DNA of 64,000 nucleotides from Ignavibacteriales bacterium (GTDB lineage: Bacteria; Bacteroidota; Ignavibacteria; Ignavibacteriales; Melioribacteraceae). The stretch lies in NCBI GenBank assembly GCA_021740915.1, contig JAIOYW010000012.1, positions 62,001 through 126,000 of the forward strand. Direction: 5' to 3'. The notes below the pieces were generated by a model that did not search any database, was not told the DNA's origin, and saw nothing but the letters and a program-made list of their open reading frames with translations. Positions 8,483 to 17,490 of the stretch are shown here, piece by piece. A program made the translations under genes and the position numbers. The stretch's first letter is position 1, and every line of letters starts with the position of its first letter.

Positions 8483-8499
8483 TGAAACAATATGTTTAC
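8483..8499. promoter_or_regulatory. Palindromic upstream site B
   Basis: TGAAACA ATA TGTTTAC: the left half-site is perfect and the right half matches 5 of 7 positions. The centre is about 57 bases from that of site A. Confidence 0.58.
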
Positions 8500-8505
8500 A
8501 CCGGT

Positions 8506-8522
8506 TGAAACAATCTGTTCCA
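8506..8522. promoter_or_regulatory. Palindromic upstream site C
   Basis: TGAAACA ATC TGTTCCA: a perfect left half and one mismatch in the right half, with the same 3-base spacer as sites A and B. It starts 23 bases after site B. Confidence 0.6.
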
Positions 8523-8525
8523 TTT

Positions 8526-8549
8526 TGAAACACTTGAAACACTGTTTCG
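8526..8549. promoter_or_regulatory. Compound upstream site D with two direct half-sites
   Basis: TGAAACA at 8526 and again at 8535, followed by TGTTTCG at 8543-8549. This gives two direct half-sites nine bases apart and one inverted half-site. It lies just beyond the SPOUT methyltransferase stop codon, at the far edge of the intergenic gap. Confidence 0.5.
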
Positions 8550-8564
8550 TGAAGCGCCGGAGGG

Positions 8565-9110
8565 TCAGAATCTATTGTTAAAGATTCTCCTAAGATCATA
8601 TAGTGCAATGCCATAGGCAACTGCGACATTGAGAGATTGTTTAATGCCAAATTGTGGAATCTCGATGGCCTGGTCGCAGAGATTAAGTAAATCCTGCGAA
8701 ACACCTGTTATTTCATTTCCAATGATCAGACACAGGGGAAAACTATCTGCGGACAGGTCATAGTAAGGCAGGCTGGTTTCAGTCTGTTCCAACGCAATAA
8801 TATTGTAACCTCTTGATTTAAGACTAAGTACTTCTGAAATACCATCCCTCGAATAGACCCATTCAATGCTTTCCGTGGCGCCCAATGCCGTTTTAAGCAC
8901 TTCTTTTTTTTCGGGTGTCGGAGTATAGCCGGAAAGTATGATCTTTTCAATCTGTGCGCCATCAGATGAACGAAAAATTGATCCGACATTGTAGCTGCTT
9001 CGTATGCTGTTCAGCAGCACTACGACAGGAAGTTTTGTTACATTTCCAAGGGTTTCAAGAGTGCTTCTGTTTTCGGATATTTCAGCATGAGTAAGCTTAC
9101 GATTCTTCAT
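8565..9110 (-). CDS. TrmH/SpoU-family RNA 2'-O-methyltransferase
   Basis: SPOUT-fold enzyme that methylates the 2'-oxygen of a tRNA or rRNA ribose with SAM. 181 residues from the ATG at 9108-9110. Longer upstream readings run into rlmN and add nothing conserved. All three family motifs are present: NSIRSSYNVGSIFRSSDG (motif 1, catalytic Asn/Arg), LCLIIGNEITGVS (motif 2) and IEIPQFGIKQSLNVAVAYGIA (motif 3). It is the catalytic domain only, with no L30e-like RNA-binding extension. It overlaps the rlmN end by 14 bases, so the two RNA methylases are coexpressed. The target nucleotide cannot be told from sequence. Confidence 0.9.
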   Translation of the reverse strand: MKNRKLTHAEISENRSTLETLGNVTKLPVVVLLNSIRSSYNVGSIFRSSDGAQIEKIILSGYTPTPEKKEVLKTALGATESIEWVYSRDGISEVLSLKSRGYNIIALEQTETSLPYYDLSADSFPLCLIIGNEITGVSQDLLNLCDQAIEIPQFGIKQSLNVAVAYGIALYDLRRIFNNRF

Positions 9111-10200
9111 CAAAATTAAAACTTGCCCTTCCCTTTGCTGCCTGTTCATATGCAAGCTGTCCGCACGCGGCAGATATGTCATCTCCCTGAGTATCTCTGA
9201 TGAGCACAGTAAGATCATGTTGACGGAGTCTGTCGGCAAATTCCATTATTCTTCCGTAAGGTGTTGCCTGTAATTTTTTGGAAACACCTTTTGGATTCAT
9301 GTGATCAATACTATTAAAGGGAATGAGGTTTAGTTTTGATGGAATCTGCGACATTAGTTTTTTTAAAGCTTCAATATCCTCGTCCCTGTCGTTAAAGTTT
9401 TTGAACATAGTATATTCAAAGGTGATTCGCGACCGGGTTTTATCTGAATAGTATCGCAGATTAGGAATTATTGTTTCCAGCGGATACTTATCGTTGATTG
9501 GCACAATTATCGAGCGCAGTTCATTGAAGCATGAATGAAGTGAAAATGCCATTCTCACTCTTACCCAGGATTCAGCTAATTCCTTAATTTTTTCGGGAAT
9601 ACCGACTGTTGATACCGTTATGCGGTGACGTGAAAGCCTGGTATTTTGTGCCTCGGTAAGTATTTTAAGTGATTTGTGAGTGTTTTTGAAGTTAAGCAGC
9701 GGCTCACCCATACCCATATACACGATATTTGTAATCTTACCTGGATTATCTCTTGATACAAGATAGTACTGGTCGATGATCTCAGCTGAAGTAAGATTGC
9801 GGGTGTATCCCATAACCCCCGTAGCACAAAACTTGCAATCCAGAGGACATCCAACCTGTGTGGAAATGCATAAAGTTGTACGGTTGTCATCGGGTATAAG
9901 CACTGATTCAATGAGTTTACCATCCTGTGTGCTGAGAATATATTTTTTGGTGCCTGTTGTTTCAGACGAGTGCACAGATTCAATTTTCAGAACTTCCAGG
10001 GTGCAGTCTGTTTCCAATATTTTCTGCAGCCTTTTGGGAATATTCAGCATTTCCTCAAAGGATGTCACATGATGAGTATAGAGCCAATGATAAAGCTGAT
10101 CAGCTCTGAATTTTTTTTCATAGATGGTCTCGAAATAGTGGCCCATTTCTTCTTTTGTGAGACCTTTAAGCTCAATTTGTTTTTTTAGTTCATATGTCAT
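9097..10200 (-). CDS. rlmN: Dual-specificity RNA methyltransferase RlmN
   Basis: Radical-SAM enzyme that adds a C2-methyl to A2503 of 23S rRNA, and to A37 of some tRNAs. The iron-sulfur cluster motif CxxxCxxC is Cys118, Cys122 and Cys125 (GCPLDCKFC). The methyl-carrying or resolving cysteine near the C-terminus is in DISAACGQL (Cys346). The GEPLLN motif for SAM binding is also present. 367 residues is typical. It is transcribed leftward with the SPOUT methyltransferase. Confidence 0.96.
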   Translation of the reverse strand: MTYELKKQIELKGLTKEEMGHYFETIYEKKFRADQLYHWLYTHHVTSFEEMLNIPKRLQKILETDCTLEVLKIESVHSSETTGTKKYILSTQDGKLIESVLIPDDNRTTLCISTQVGCPLDCKFCATGVMGYTRNLTSAEIIDQYYLVSRDNPGKITNIVYMGMGEPLLNFKNTHKSLKILTEAQNTRLSRHRITVSTVGIPEKIKELAESWVRVRMAFSLHSCFNELRSIIVPINDKYPLETIIPNLRYYSDKTRSRITFEYTMFKNFNDRDEDIEALKKLMSQIPSKLNLIPFNSIDHMNPKGVSKKLQATPYGRIMEFADRLRQHDLTVLIRDTQGDDISAACGQLAYEQAAKGRASFNFDEES

Positions 10201-10379
10201 GGCAGCCTCTTGCTTAAAAAAAGCGTGCGTCTGATGTAATGTTCAGATTTCAGGTCGTTTTGTTAAGTTCACCTTAGCGAATATAACTTTTTTTTTACAA
10301 AAAAAGCATCACCAAATTACAAACAAATGAGTATATTTATATCAAATGTCAATATTAATTAGCCTCTGCAGGTGTAAAA

Positions 10380-11522
10380 ATGAATTTTGAATTTACAGAA
10401 GAACAGATCATGATCCGTGACACGGCAAAAGATTTCGCAGAAACCGAAATTGCTCCCAGTGCAGTTGAAAGAGATAAAAACGCTGTTTTCCCGGCTGAAA
10501 TTATCAAAAAACTTGGCGAACTCGGTTTTATGGGAATCATGGTTTCACCGGAATACGATGGCGCCGGTCAGGATGCTGTTTCCTATGTGCTTGCAATGAT
10601 TGAAGTTTCGAAAGTTGACGCAAGCGTGGGCGTTATATTATCGGTGAATAATTCGCTTGTGAATTACGGTCTCGAAAAATATGGAAGCGACTATCTTAAG
10701 GAAAAGTATCTGCGCCCGCTTGCCCGCGGTGAAAAACTCGGCGCTTTTGCACTTTCGGAACCCGAAGCGGGAAGCGATGCAACTCACCAGCAGACCTATG
10801 CGGAAAAGGACGGTGATTTTTGGGTTATAAACGGAACAAAGAACTGGATTACCAATGGACTCTCGGCAGATTATTATATTGTTATCGCCCAAACAGATAA
10901 AGCAAAGGCTCACAGAGGCATCACTGCTTTCCTTGTTGAAAAGGGCACTGAGGGTTTTACTCATGGCACAAAGGAAGATAAGCTTGGGATTAAAAGTTCG
11001 GATACCTGCTCTCTCAATTTTACAAATGTAAAAGTACCTCAGGAAAACATCATCTGGGAAGTCGGTAAAGGTTTTAATTTTGCAATGGCAACGCTTAATG
11101 GCGGCAGGATCGGCATTGCAGCACAGGCAGTAGGGATTGCTGAAGGCGCACTCGAAAAAGCAATTGAATATTCGAAACAGCGCAAGGCTTTCGGTGTTGA
11201 AATTTCTCATCATCAGGCTATCCAGTTCAAACTTGCTGAAATGGCAGTGAAGGTTGAAGCGGCGAAACTTCTCACCATTCAGGCAGCGGCATTGAAAGAT
11301 GCTGGCAAACCATATCTGAAGGAAGCAGCAATGGCAAAATTATATTCTTCTAAAGTTGCTGTAGAATGTGCACTGGAATCAATTCAGATACACGGCGGCT
11401 ATGGTTACGTCAGGGAATATATTGTTGAGCGTTTCCTTAGAGATGCAAAGATCACTGAAATTTATGAGGGCACATCAGAGATTCAGAAAATTGTTATCGC
11501 AAGAGAACTGCTAAAGGATTAA
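10380..11522 (+). CDS. Acyl-CoA dehydrogenase (short-chain/butyryl-CoA type)
   Basis: FAD enzyme that oxidises acyl-CoA to trans-2-enoyl-CoA and passes electrons to ETF. 380 residues with the standard three-part fold: helical N-domain, the middle-domain signature AFALSEPEAGSDA, and a C-domain ending in IYEGTSEIQKIVIARELL. Catalytic base Glu363 sits in YEGT, the position found in short/medium-chain and bacterial butyryl-CoA dehydrogenases. GGTG-like AGGTG precedes the ATG by 5 bases. It stands alone; ETF and thiolase are not nearby. It ends 17 bases from the convergent tsaC-like gene. Confidence 0.93.
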   Translation: MNFEFTEEQIMIRDTAKDFAETEIAPSAVERDKNAVFPAEIIKKLGELGFMGIMVSPEYDGAGQDAVSYVLAMIEVSKVDASVGVILSVNNSLVNYGLEKYGSDYLKEKYLRPLARGEKLGAFALSEPEAGSDATHQQTYAEKDGDFWVINGTKNWITNGLSADYYIVIAQTDKAKAHRGITAFLVEKGTEGFTHGTKEDKLGIKSSDTCSLNFTNVKVPQENIIWEVGKGFNFAMATLNGGRIGIAAQAVGIAEGALEKAIEYSKQRKAFGVEISHHQAIQFKLAEMAVKVEAAKLLTIQAAALKDAGKPYLKEAAMAKLYSSKVAVECALESIQIHGGYGYVREYIVERFLRDAKITEIYEGTSEIQKIVIARELLKD

Positions 11523-11539
11523 CTGCAATATTAATAATA

Positions 11540-12529
11540 TCATTTTTGTGCGGCACGTGAAAGGCGGTCATTGATCGCTTTTCCGATGCCCACATCCGGG
11601 ACCCTCTCACATATTATCAGTGAAACATTTTCCTGCTCAAATTCATGGAGCATCATAAATAAATTGGCTGCTGCTTCCAATAGGTCGCCTTTCGGCGACA
11701 ATATCTTTTCATAGGCAAATATGCCCTGCTTTTCCGGCTTTTTGAAAAACAATGCACCTGTTTTTGCTGACGGGATATTCGATTTTTTGTTATCATAATT
11801 ATCCGCAAAAACCATTTTACATGCTGGTGAATAATGGACATCAAGCCCTCCGGGAGCTTCTATCCTTGTCCCTTTTTCAGGCTTTGAAACCTCAACACCA
11901 CATTTTAGTCTGATATCCTCTGCGGTTATTCCCCCTTCCCTGAGAAGAATAAGTTTATCGTCAACAATTTTAACAATCGTCGATTCAACTCCATATTTTG
12001 TTCTCCCGCCATCCAATATCATACACGGCTCTAATCCCAACTGACGGAAAACATGATTTGCAGTAGTTGGACTTAGTCTTGTAAATTTGTTGGCGCTTGG
12101 CGCCGCCACCGGAATGCCGGCATAGCTGATCAACTTAAGCGCCACCGGATGTGCAGGCATTCTGATTGCAACAGTACTATTCCCGGCAGTAACAATATCC
12201 GGTATTATTTGTTGTTTTTTAACTACAAGGGTAAGAGGGCCTGGCCAAAAATTACGCGCCAGTTCATAAACCAGTGAACTTTCCGGCGTTGTGTATTTTT
12301 CCAGCCAACTTATATCCGAAATATGAACAATAAGTGGATTAAATTCCGGCCGCGCCTTGATGCGGAATATTTGCGCTGCTGCAATAGGATCAAGAGCATT
12401 TGCACCAAGACCATAAACGGTCTCAGTAGGAAAAGCGATTGTTTTTCCATGCCGGAGAAGTTCTGCCGCTTTTGCAATATTTTCTTCCGTGACTGGGTAA
12501 ATATTAGTATTCTGCTCTTTTATATCCAT
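11540..12529 (-). CDS. tsaC: L-threonylcarbamoyladenylate synthase (Sua5/YwlC type)
   Basis: Makes threonylcarbamoyl-AMP from threonine, bicarbonate and ATP for t6A37 modification of ANN-decoding tRNAs. The YrdC domain (about 15-205) shows IAFPTETVYGLGANA, RIKARPEFNPLIVHI and PSANKFTRLSPTTA. The extra C-terminal region (about 215-329) is the Sua5 domain, so this is the long Sua5-type rather than the short TsaC-type. It is divergent from the Trm112-like gene across 93 bases. Its partners TsaB, TsaD and TsaE are not in the window. Confidence 0.93.
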   Translation of the reverse strand: MDIKEQNTNIYPVTEENIAKAAELLRHGKTIAFPTETVYGLGANALDPIAAAQIFRIKARPEFNPLIVHISDISWLEKYTTPESSLVYELARNFWPGPLTLVVKKQQIIPDIVTAGNSTVAIRMPAHPVALKLISYAGIPVAAPSANKFTRLSPTTANHVFRQLGLEPCMILDGGRTKYGVESTIVKIVDDKLILLREGGITAEDIRLKCGVEVSKPEKGTRIEAPGGLDVHYSPACKMVFADNYDNKKSNIPSAKTGALFFKKPEKQGIFAYEKILSPKGDLLEAAANLFMMLHEFEQENVSLIICERVPDVGIGKAINDRLSRAAQK

Positions 12530-12622
12530 CAGAGAACAATTCGCTATTTTAGTATGTTTGCATAATGTAATTATAAATAAATTCGTTTGAAATTTAGCGA
12601 AAATAATTCGGAGTGATTTAAT

Positions 12623-12847
12623 ATGATATCAAATGAGCTTCTTGAAATTTTGTGCTGCCCTGAGTCCAAAGCTCCTCTCGTCCTTGATGGCAACACTCTT
12701 GTTTCTACCGATAGAGAAACAAGAAAAAGGTACCGTATTGAGGATGACATTCCAATTATGCTTATCGATGAATCGGAGACTCTTTCTTTGGAGGAATGGT
12801 CCGATATTATGAAAGCACATGGAATAAACCCCGATAAGAAAAATTAA
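12623..12847 (+). CDS. Trm112-like small protein (UPF0434/YcaR type)
   Basis: A 74-residue protein with ELLEILCCPESKAPL at the N-terminus and the YRIEDDIPIML signature of the Trm112p/YcaR family. In eukaryotes and archaea, Trm112 is a zinc-binding activator of methyltransferases. The second cysteine of the usual CPxC is serine here (CPES), so zinc binding may be lost. GGAG lies 9 bases before the ATG. The FAD oxidase starts 8 bases after the stop. Confidence 0.85.
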   Translation: MISNELLEILCCPESKAPLVLDGNTLVSTDRETRKRYRIEDDIPIMLIDESETLSLEEWSDIMKAHGINPDKKN

Positions 12848-12855
12848 AAAAAATT

Positions 12856-14316
12856 ATGATCGAACGCCGGGATCAGGAATCTATTGTCAATTACCTTGCT
12901 GATGCATCGAATTTTAAAGGAAATTGCGAAAAAGTGCTGGTGCCTGCCTCAAAAGATGAAGTTAAAGAAGCAATAATTGAAGCGGCGGCAAAAAACATAC
13001 CCGTTACTTTTTCCGGCGCAGGAACCGGTTTGACAGGCGGGCGTGTCCCGCTTGGGGGATGGGTAATTTCCACTGAAAAATTGAATAGAATTATCGACAT
13101 TGACACTTCAAATAAAACCGCGGCTGTTGAGCCTGGTTTGCTTCTCTCAGATTTTCATGCGGCAATAAGCAAAATCGGGCTGTATTATCCCCCGGATCCA
13201 ACTGAGCAAAATTCAACGATTGGGGGGAATTTTGCAACAAATGCTTCCGGTGCGAAATCATATAAATATGGTCCTACTCGCAGTTTTATCGAATCTGCTG
13301 AAATAATTCTGCCTTCAGGAGAGACATTTTTTCTGCCTCAGACTAAAAATTGCGGAAATCTTTTAAGTATGAAGTCTTCATCAGGAAAAGAATACAACAT
13401 CCCTGTCGATGATATATCCATGCCTGAAGTTAAAAACGCGTCGGGATATTACATTAAACGAGGGATGCGGGATATTGACCTTTTTATTGGAAGTGAGGGC
13501 ACTCTTGGATTTGTTTCCGAAATCTCTTTGAGACTGATGGACATTCCTAACGAGGTTATCTCTGCTGTAATATTTTTTGAGTCGGACATAAATGCCCTTG
13601 ATTTTATTGACGATTTGCGATCGCTAAGGAACCGGAATATAAGCATTAATCCTTCTGCCCTTGAGTTTTTCGATAAGAATTCTCTGGAATTCCTCAGAGA
13701 GGATTTCCCCGGAATTCCAAATGATGCCCTGGCGGCTGTCTGGCTCGAAAACGATTGCTATAATTCTGACCCTGATAAAGTTACTGACGTTCTCATAAGT
13801 TTCTGTGAAAAGCACAAAGCAAATCTTTCAGGTTCATGGTTTGCATCTGATGCGAAAGACAGAAATAAATTCCAGACTTTCCGCCATGCAGTGTCTTACA
13901 AAGTAAGTGAATTTATTTCTTCAAAAAACATGCTGAAGGTTGGTACCGATACAGCTGTCCCAGTGCAATTTTTCAGAAAATTTCTGAATGATTCCATTAA
14001 TTTAGTCTCGGGGAATGAAATCAGGTATGTGCTTTACGGGCATTTCGGGGATTGTCACATGCATTTGAATATGCTGCCTGAAAATCAGGATCAGCTCAGG
14101 ATTGCCAGGGAAATATATTCCGACATAATTGATTCTGCTATTGAAGCCGGCGGGACTGTTTCTGCTGAGCATGGCATTGGCAAAATTAAGAAAGACTACC
14201 TGCTGAGAATGTATGGCTTCGAATCAATTAAAAAAATGGCTTACATTAAGAAGATTCTTGATTCGGAGAACCTGTTCGGAAGAGGAAACATTTTTACAGA
14301 TCTGATGTTTGAATAA
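12856..14316 (+). CDS. FAD-linked oxidase of the GlcD/D-lactate dehydrogenase family
   Basis: 486 residues, a flavoprotein of the PCMH (vanillyl-alcohol oxidase) type. The FAD-binding N-domain has FSGAGTGLTGGRVP (about 53-66), TIGGNFATNASGAKSYKYG and the second FAD segment DLFIGSEGTLGFVSEI. The C-terminal cap ends HMHLNM and SAEHGIGKIKKDYL, as in GlcD and DLD enzymes that oxidise D-2-hydroxyacids such as D-lactate or glycolate. No 4Fe-4S partner (GlcF) gene is adjacent and none is fused, so the electron acceptor is not evident. It overlaps the following TPR gene if that gene uses its upstream TTG. Confidence 0.87.
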   Translation: MIERRDQESIVNYLADASNFKGNCEKVLVPASKDEVKEAIIEAAAKNIPVTFSGAGTGLTGGRVPLGGWVISTEKLNRIIDIDTSNKTAAVEPGLLLSDFHAAISKIGLYYPPDPTEQNSTIGGNFATNASGAKSYKYGPTRSFIESAEIILPSGETFFLPQTKNCGNLLSMKSSSGKEYNIPVDDISMPEVKNASGYYIKRGMRDIDLFIGSEGTLGFVSEISLRLMDIPNEVISAVIFFESDINALDFIDDLRSLRNRNISINPSALEFFDKNSLEFLREDFPGIPNDALAAVWLENDCYNSDPDKVTDVLISFCEKHKANLSGSWFASDAKDRNKFQTFRHAVSYKVSEFISSKNMLKVGTDTAVPVQFFRKFLNDSINLVSGNEIRYVLYGHFGDCHMHLNMLPENQDQLRIAREIYSDIIDSAIEAGGTVSAEHGIGKIKKDYLLRMYGFESIKKMAYIKKILDSENLFGRGNIFTDLMFE

Positions 14317-16189
14317 TAAAAACCGGATACGATTGAAACAGATTCTCTTTTCTTTTATTATATTTTTGTTTTTTACGGCAAATTTACCTGGACAAGGCAA
14401 TATCAATTTTGGCAATAAGCTAAGATTAGCCGAAAGTTTTGAGCGCGTTGGTGAATATGCACGTGCCGAACAGCTTTACCTCGAATTACTGCAGATGCAG
14501 CCTTTCAATTCTGCCATTGTTCAGAGTCTTAATAAGTTATACCTGAATCAGAAAGATTATTCAAAATCTGTTGAATTTCTCACTTCACGAATCAAAACAA
14601 ATCCTGTTGATATTACTTTATACGGATTGCTGGGTAATACCTATTATATCCAGGGTGAATACAAAACAGCTTTCGATTCCTGGGAAGATGGGATTCAAAA
14701 AAATCCAGGCGCAGCAAATACTTATAAGATTCTCTCAAATTTTGCGGTTGAGAGCCGAGCTTTCGATAAAGCCGCCGAATTTCTGAACAGGGGTAAAGAA
14801 ATTGTTAATGACCCCAAAATGTTTGCTTACGACCTGGGATTCATTTATTCCACAACAATGAAATTCAGCAAAGCTGCTGAAGAATATTGCAATCTTTTAT
14901 TAATTGAGCCCCAGCAATTGCAGGTAATAAAGTCACGAATTAATCAATATATTGAAAGTCCGGGCGCCGCCGATCAAACATTTAATGTTGCGCTGAGGTT
15001 TTCAGAGGAAAATTCTTCGCCGGTCTTTTTGGATTTATTGTCTTTCCTCTATGTAAAAACCGGAGAATTGGATCTGGCATTTGAAGCTGCTGTCAAATAC
15101 GATGAAAGATCAGCACAGAGTGGAAATTATCTTTTTCTTTTTGCTCAGGAAGTTTTCAGATCTGGTTATTATGATCTTGCAGCAAAAAGTTTTAAGTATC
15201 TGGTTGAAAAATATCCGGCTTCGGCATATTATGCACAATCAAGAATATACTATACAAATTCTCTTGAAAAGGAATTGGAAAGGACTGAGGTTTTTAAATG
15301 GAAACCTTTTGAATTCCCCGATTCTTCAGGAAGCTGGAAATACAACGATGTTGCCTCTTCTTACAGTGAATTAATTGAATTATTCGGCAATTCTGAGCCT
15401 GCAAATGCCGCGAGATTCGGACTGGCAGATATACTTTTTCTCAGGAAAAATAATCCCGGCAAAGCATACGAATTATACCGGACAATATTCGATAAATACC
15501 CGTTCTCCAGTGCTGCAGTTCCCAGTGGTTTCAGACTTGCAGAAATAGACATACGAAATGGGAATATTGAATCAGCGAAGTTATATCTTGAAAAAGTAAT
15601 TGCGCACCGCAAATCATCTCCCGATGAGAAAATCTCGGCAAAATATTTCCTGAGCAATTTGATGTTTAAAAACGGTGAGTTTAATCCTGCGACACAAATT
15701 CTTGAGGAAGTTGCCAATAATCTAAAAAATGAAAATGCCAATGACGCTATCGGCAGGCTAATGCTTATCAAAATGTCCCAGGCTGATTCCTCAACGCTTC
15801 AGATTTATGCAAATGCACTTAAACTTGCTGATGAGATGAAATTTGAAGCTGCACTCGAAAAATTCTCCGCTCTCGCAGAAAATGATGGTCTGATGTTTCT
15901 TAATGAATATTCGGCTTTAGGAAAATCTCAGATGCTTGTCGGGCTGGGCAGATATCAGGAAGCGTTAACTTCTTTAAAAAGCTTATATTTGGAAAATCAA
16001 TTTTCCCTTTTAGGTGATAAGGCTTTACTTTTTGAAGCTGATATTTATTATTATGGGCTGAATGAACCTGAAAATGCTCAGAAATCACTTAATTATTTAC
16101 TTGAAAAATTCCCAAACTCATTATATCTTGATATTTCAAGGGAAAAAATAAATTTATATAGCTCTAATGTTAAAAAACGTGTAATATGA
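14309..16189 (+). CDS. Exported TPR-repeat protein
   Basis: 626 residues with a cleavable signal ([21 protein letters not shown]) followed by repeated helix pairs typical of tetratricopeptide proteins, for example [37 protein letters not shown] and [19 protein letters not shown]. The repeats run along almost the full length. It is probably a periplasmic or outer-membrane scaffold similar in layout to BamD/YbgF-like TPR proteins, but no specific partner can be named. Two TTG starts are possible: 14309, overlapping the oxidase stop, or 14333, which opens directly on the signal peptide. The end overlaps clpX as ATGA. Confidence 0.82.
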   Translation: MNNKNRIRLKQILFSFIIFLFFTANLPGQGNINFGNKLRLAESFERVGEYARAEQLYLELLQMQPFNSAIVQSLNKLYLNQKDYSKSVEFLTSRIKTNPVDITLYGLLGNTYYIQGEYKTAFDSWEDGIQKNPGAANTYKILSNFAVESRAFDKAAEFLNRGKEIVNDPKMFAYDLGFIYSTTMKFSKAAEEYCNLLLIEPQQLQVIKSRINQYIESPGAADQTFNVALRFSEENSSPVFLDLLSFLYVKTGELDLAFEAAVKYDERSAQSGNYLFLFAQEVFRSGYYDLAAKSFKYLVEKYPASAYYAQSRIYYTNSLEKELERTEVFKWKPFEFPDSSGSWKYNDVASSYSELIELFGNSEPANAARFGLADILFLRKNNPGKAYELYRTIFDKYPFSSAAVPSGFRLAEIDIRNGNIESAKLYLEKVIAHRKSSPDEKISAKYFLSNLMFKNGEFNPATQILEEVANNLKNENANDAIGRLMLIKMSQADSSTLQIYANALKLADEMKFEAALEKFSALAENDGLMFLNEYSALGKSQMLVGLGRYQEALTSLKSLYLENQFSLLGDKALLFEADIYYYGLNEPENAQKSLNYLLEKFPNSLYLDISREKINLYSSNVKKRVI

Positions 16190-17439
16190 AAGAAAGTAAA
16201 AATCAGAAATCGGTTCTTTGCTCTTTCTGCGGAAGGGAAGGAAGTGAAGTCAACAGCATGGTTGCTGGTCCCGATGTATATATATGTGATGTATGCATTA
16301 AAGCAAGTGTCGATATATTAAAAAACAATTCTATATCCCACCAGTCAAAACGTGGTTCAAAAAGCAATATAAATCCTGAAATGATCAAAAAAAGCCTCGA
16401 TGAATTCGTCATTGGTCAGGATAATGCGAAAAAAATTATCTCTGTTGCTGTTTATAACCACTATAAAAGAATAAACGCCGCAGCTTCATTTTTCGACATT
16501 GATGATGTTGAAATTGAAAAGAGCAATATCCTGCTAATGGGCCCAACCGGTGTTGGAAAGACACTAATTGCACAGACTCTTGCCAAAATACTTGATGTAC
16601 CCTTTGCAATAGCCGATGCAACAACTCTTACTGAAGCAGGTTACGTTGGCGATGACGTTGAAACTGTTCTTGTAAGACTGCTTCAGGCTGCTGATTATAA
16701 TCTTGACCGCGCTCAGAAAGGTATTATATATATCGACGAAATTGATAAAATTTCGAGGAAAAGTGAAAGCACTTCAATTACGAGAGACGTTTCCGGTGAA
16801 GGTGTTCAACAGGCTCTACTCAAAATTCTTGAAGGAACCGTTGCAGGAGTTCCGCCAAAAGGCGGCAGGAAGCATCCTGAACAAAGCCTCATTAATGTTA
16901 ACACAAAAAACATTCTCTTCATCTGCGGCGGCGCTTTCGATGGAGTTGAAAGGATAATCTCTTCAAGGATCAACCAGAATTCAATGGGTTTTGATAGCGA
17001 CATCTCCAATAATTCCAAGTTGGAGCAGGACGATCTTATTCAGCTTGCCCAGCCGGAGGATTTGCTTCGTTTCGGGCTTATTCCTGAACTGATCGGGCGG
17101 CTGCCAATCCTTGCTCCACTGCATTCGCTTAATAAAGAAGCCTTAAAAAACATTCTTGTTGAGCCTAAAAATGCAATAATCAAACAATATAAGAAATTGT
17201 TTATGATGGAGGGTATCGAACTGGAATTTGATTCTCTTGCCCTTGAAGGAATTGTTGAACAGGCAATTGAAAGAAAAACCGGAGCCCGCGCCCTTCGCTC
17301 AATTGTTGAACGAGTGCTGCTTGATGTGATGTATGAAATACCCTCACTCGAGAATATTGACAAGTGCCTGATTACCGGAGACACTGTTATAAAAAATGAA
17401 AAACCGATTTACATCGAGTCCGATCGTAAATCCGCTTAA
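16186..17439 (+). CDS. clpX: ClpX, ATP-binding unfoldase subunit of ClpXP protease
   Basis: AAA+ unfoldase that feeds tagged or damaged proteins to ClpP. 417 residues. The N-terminal zinc-binding domain has Cys12, Cys15, Cys34 and Cys37. Walker A GPTGVGKT starts at about residue 119, Walker B is IIYIDEID, and the pore loop GYVGDD and sensor-2 [15 protein letters not shown] are present. The ATG overlaps the stop of the TPR gene, so translation is coupled. clpP and tig, the usual neighbours, are absent here. Confidence 0.97.
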   Translation: MKESKNQKSVLCSFCGREGSEVNSMVAGPDVYICDVCIKASVDILKNNSISHQSKRGSKSNINPEMIKKSLDEFVIGQDNAKKIISVAVYNHYKRINAAASFFDIDDVEIEKSNILLMGPTGVGKTLIAQTLAKILDVPFAIADATTLTEAGYVGDDVETVLVRLLQAADYNLDRAQKGIIYIDEIDKISRKSESTSITRDVSGEGVQQALLKILEGTVAGVPPKGGRKHPEQSLINVNTKNILFICGGAFDGVERIISSRINQNSMGFDSDISNNSKLEQDDLIQLAQPEDLLRFGLIPELIGRLPILAPLHSLNKEALKNILVEPKNAIIKQYKKLFMMEGIELEFDSLALEGIVEQAIERKTGARALRSIVERVLLDVMYEIPSLENIDKCLITGDTVIKNEKPIYIESDRKSA

Positions 17440-17449
17440 ATTTAACATT

Positions 17450-17479
17450 AAGGCCGGAACTTTTTTGAGTACCGGCTTT
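17450..17479 (+). terminator. Hairpin after clpX
   Basis: AAGGCCGG (17450-17457) pairs with CCGGCTTT (17472-17479) with one G-T pair and a T-rich loop, 10 bases past the clpX stop. The downstream T-tract is poor, so it may attenuate rather than end transcription. Confidence 0.45.
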
Positions 17480-17490
17480 AATAATCCTTT

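Noticed and set aside
8426-8549. Repeated TGAAACA units considered as a remnant CRISPR array
   Set aside because: Repeat units are only 7-17 bases, spacing is irregular (20-57 bases), units are palindromic, and there are no cas genes. Promoter-site clustering explains it better.
8387-8704. 105-codon minus-strand frame across the sigma-54 upstream region
   Set aside because: It overlaps the end of the SPOUT methyltransferase gene in another frame and the palindrome cluster, has no ribosome site and no recognisable sequence.
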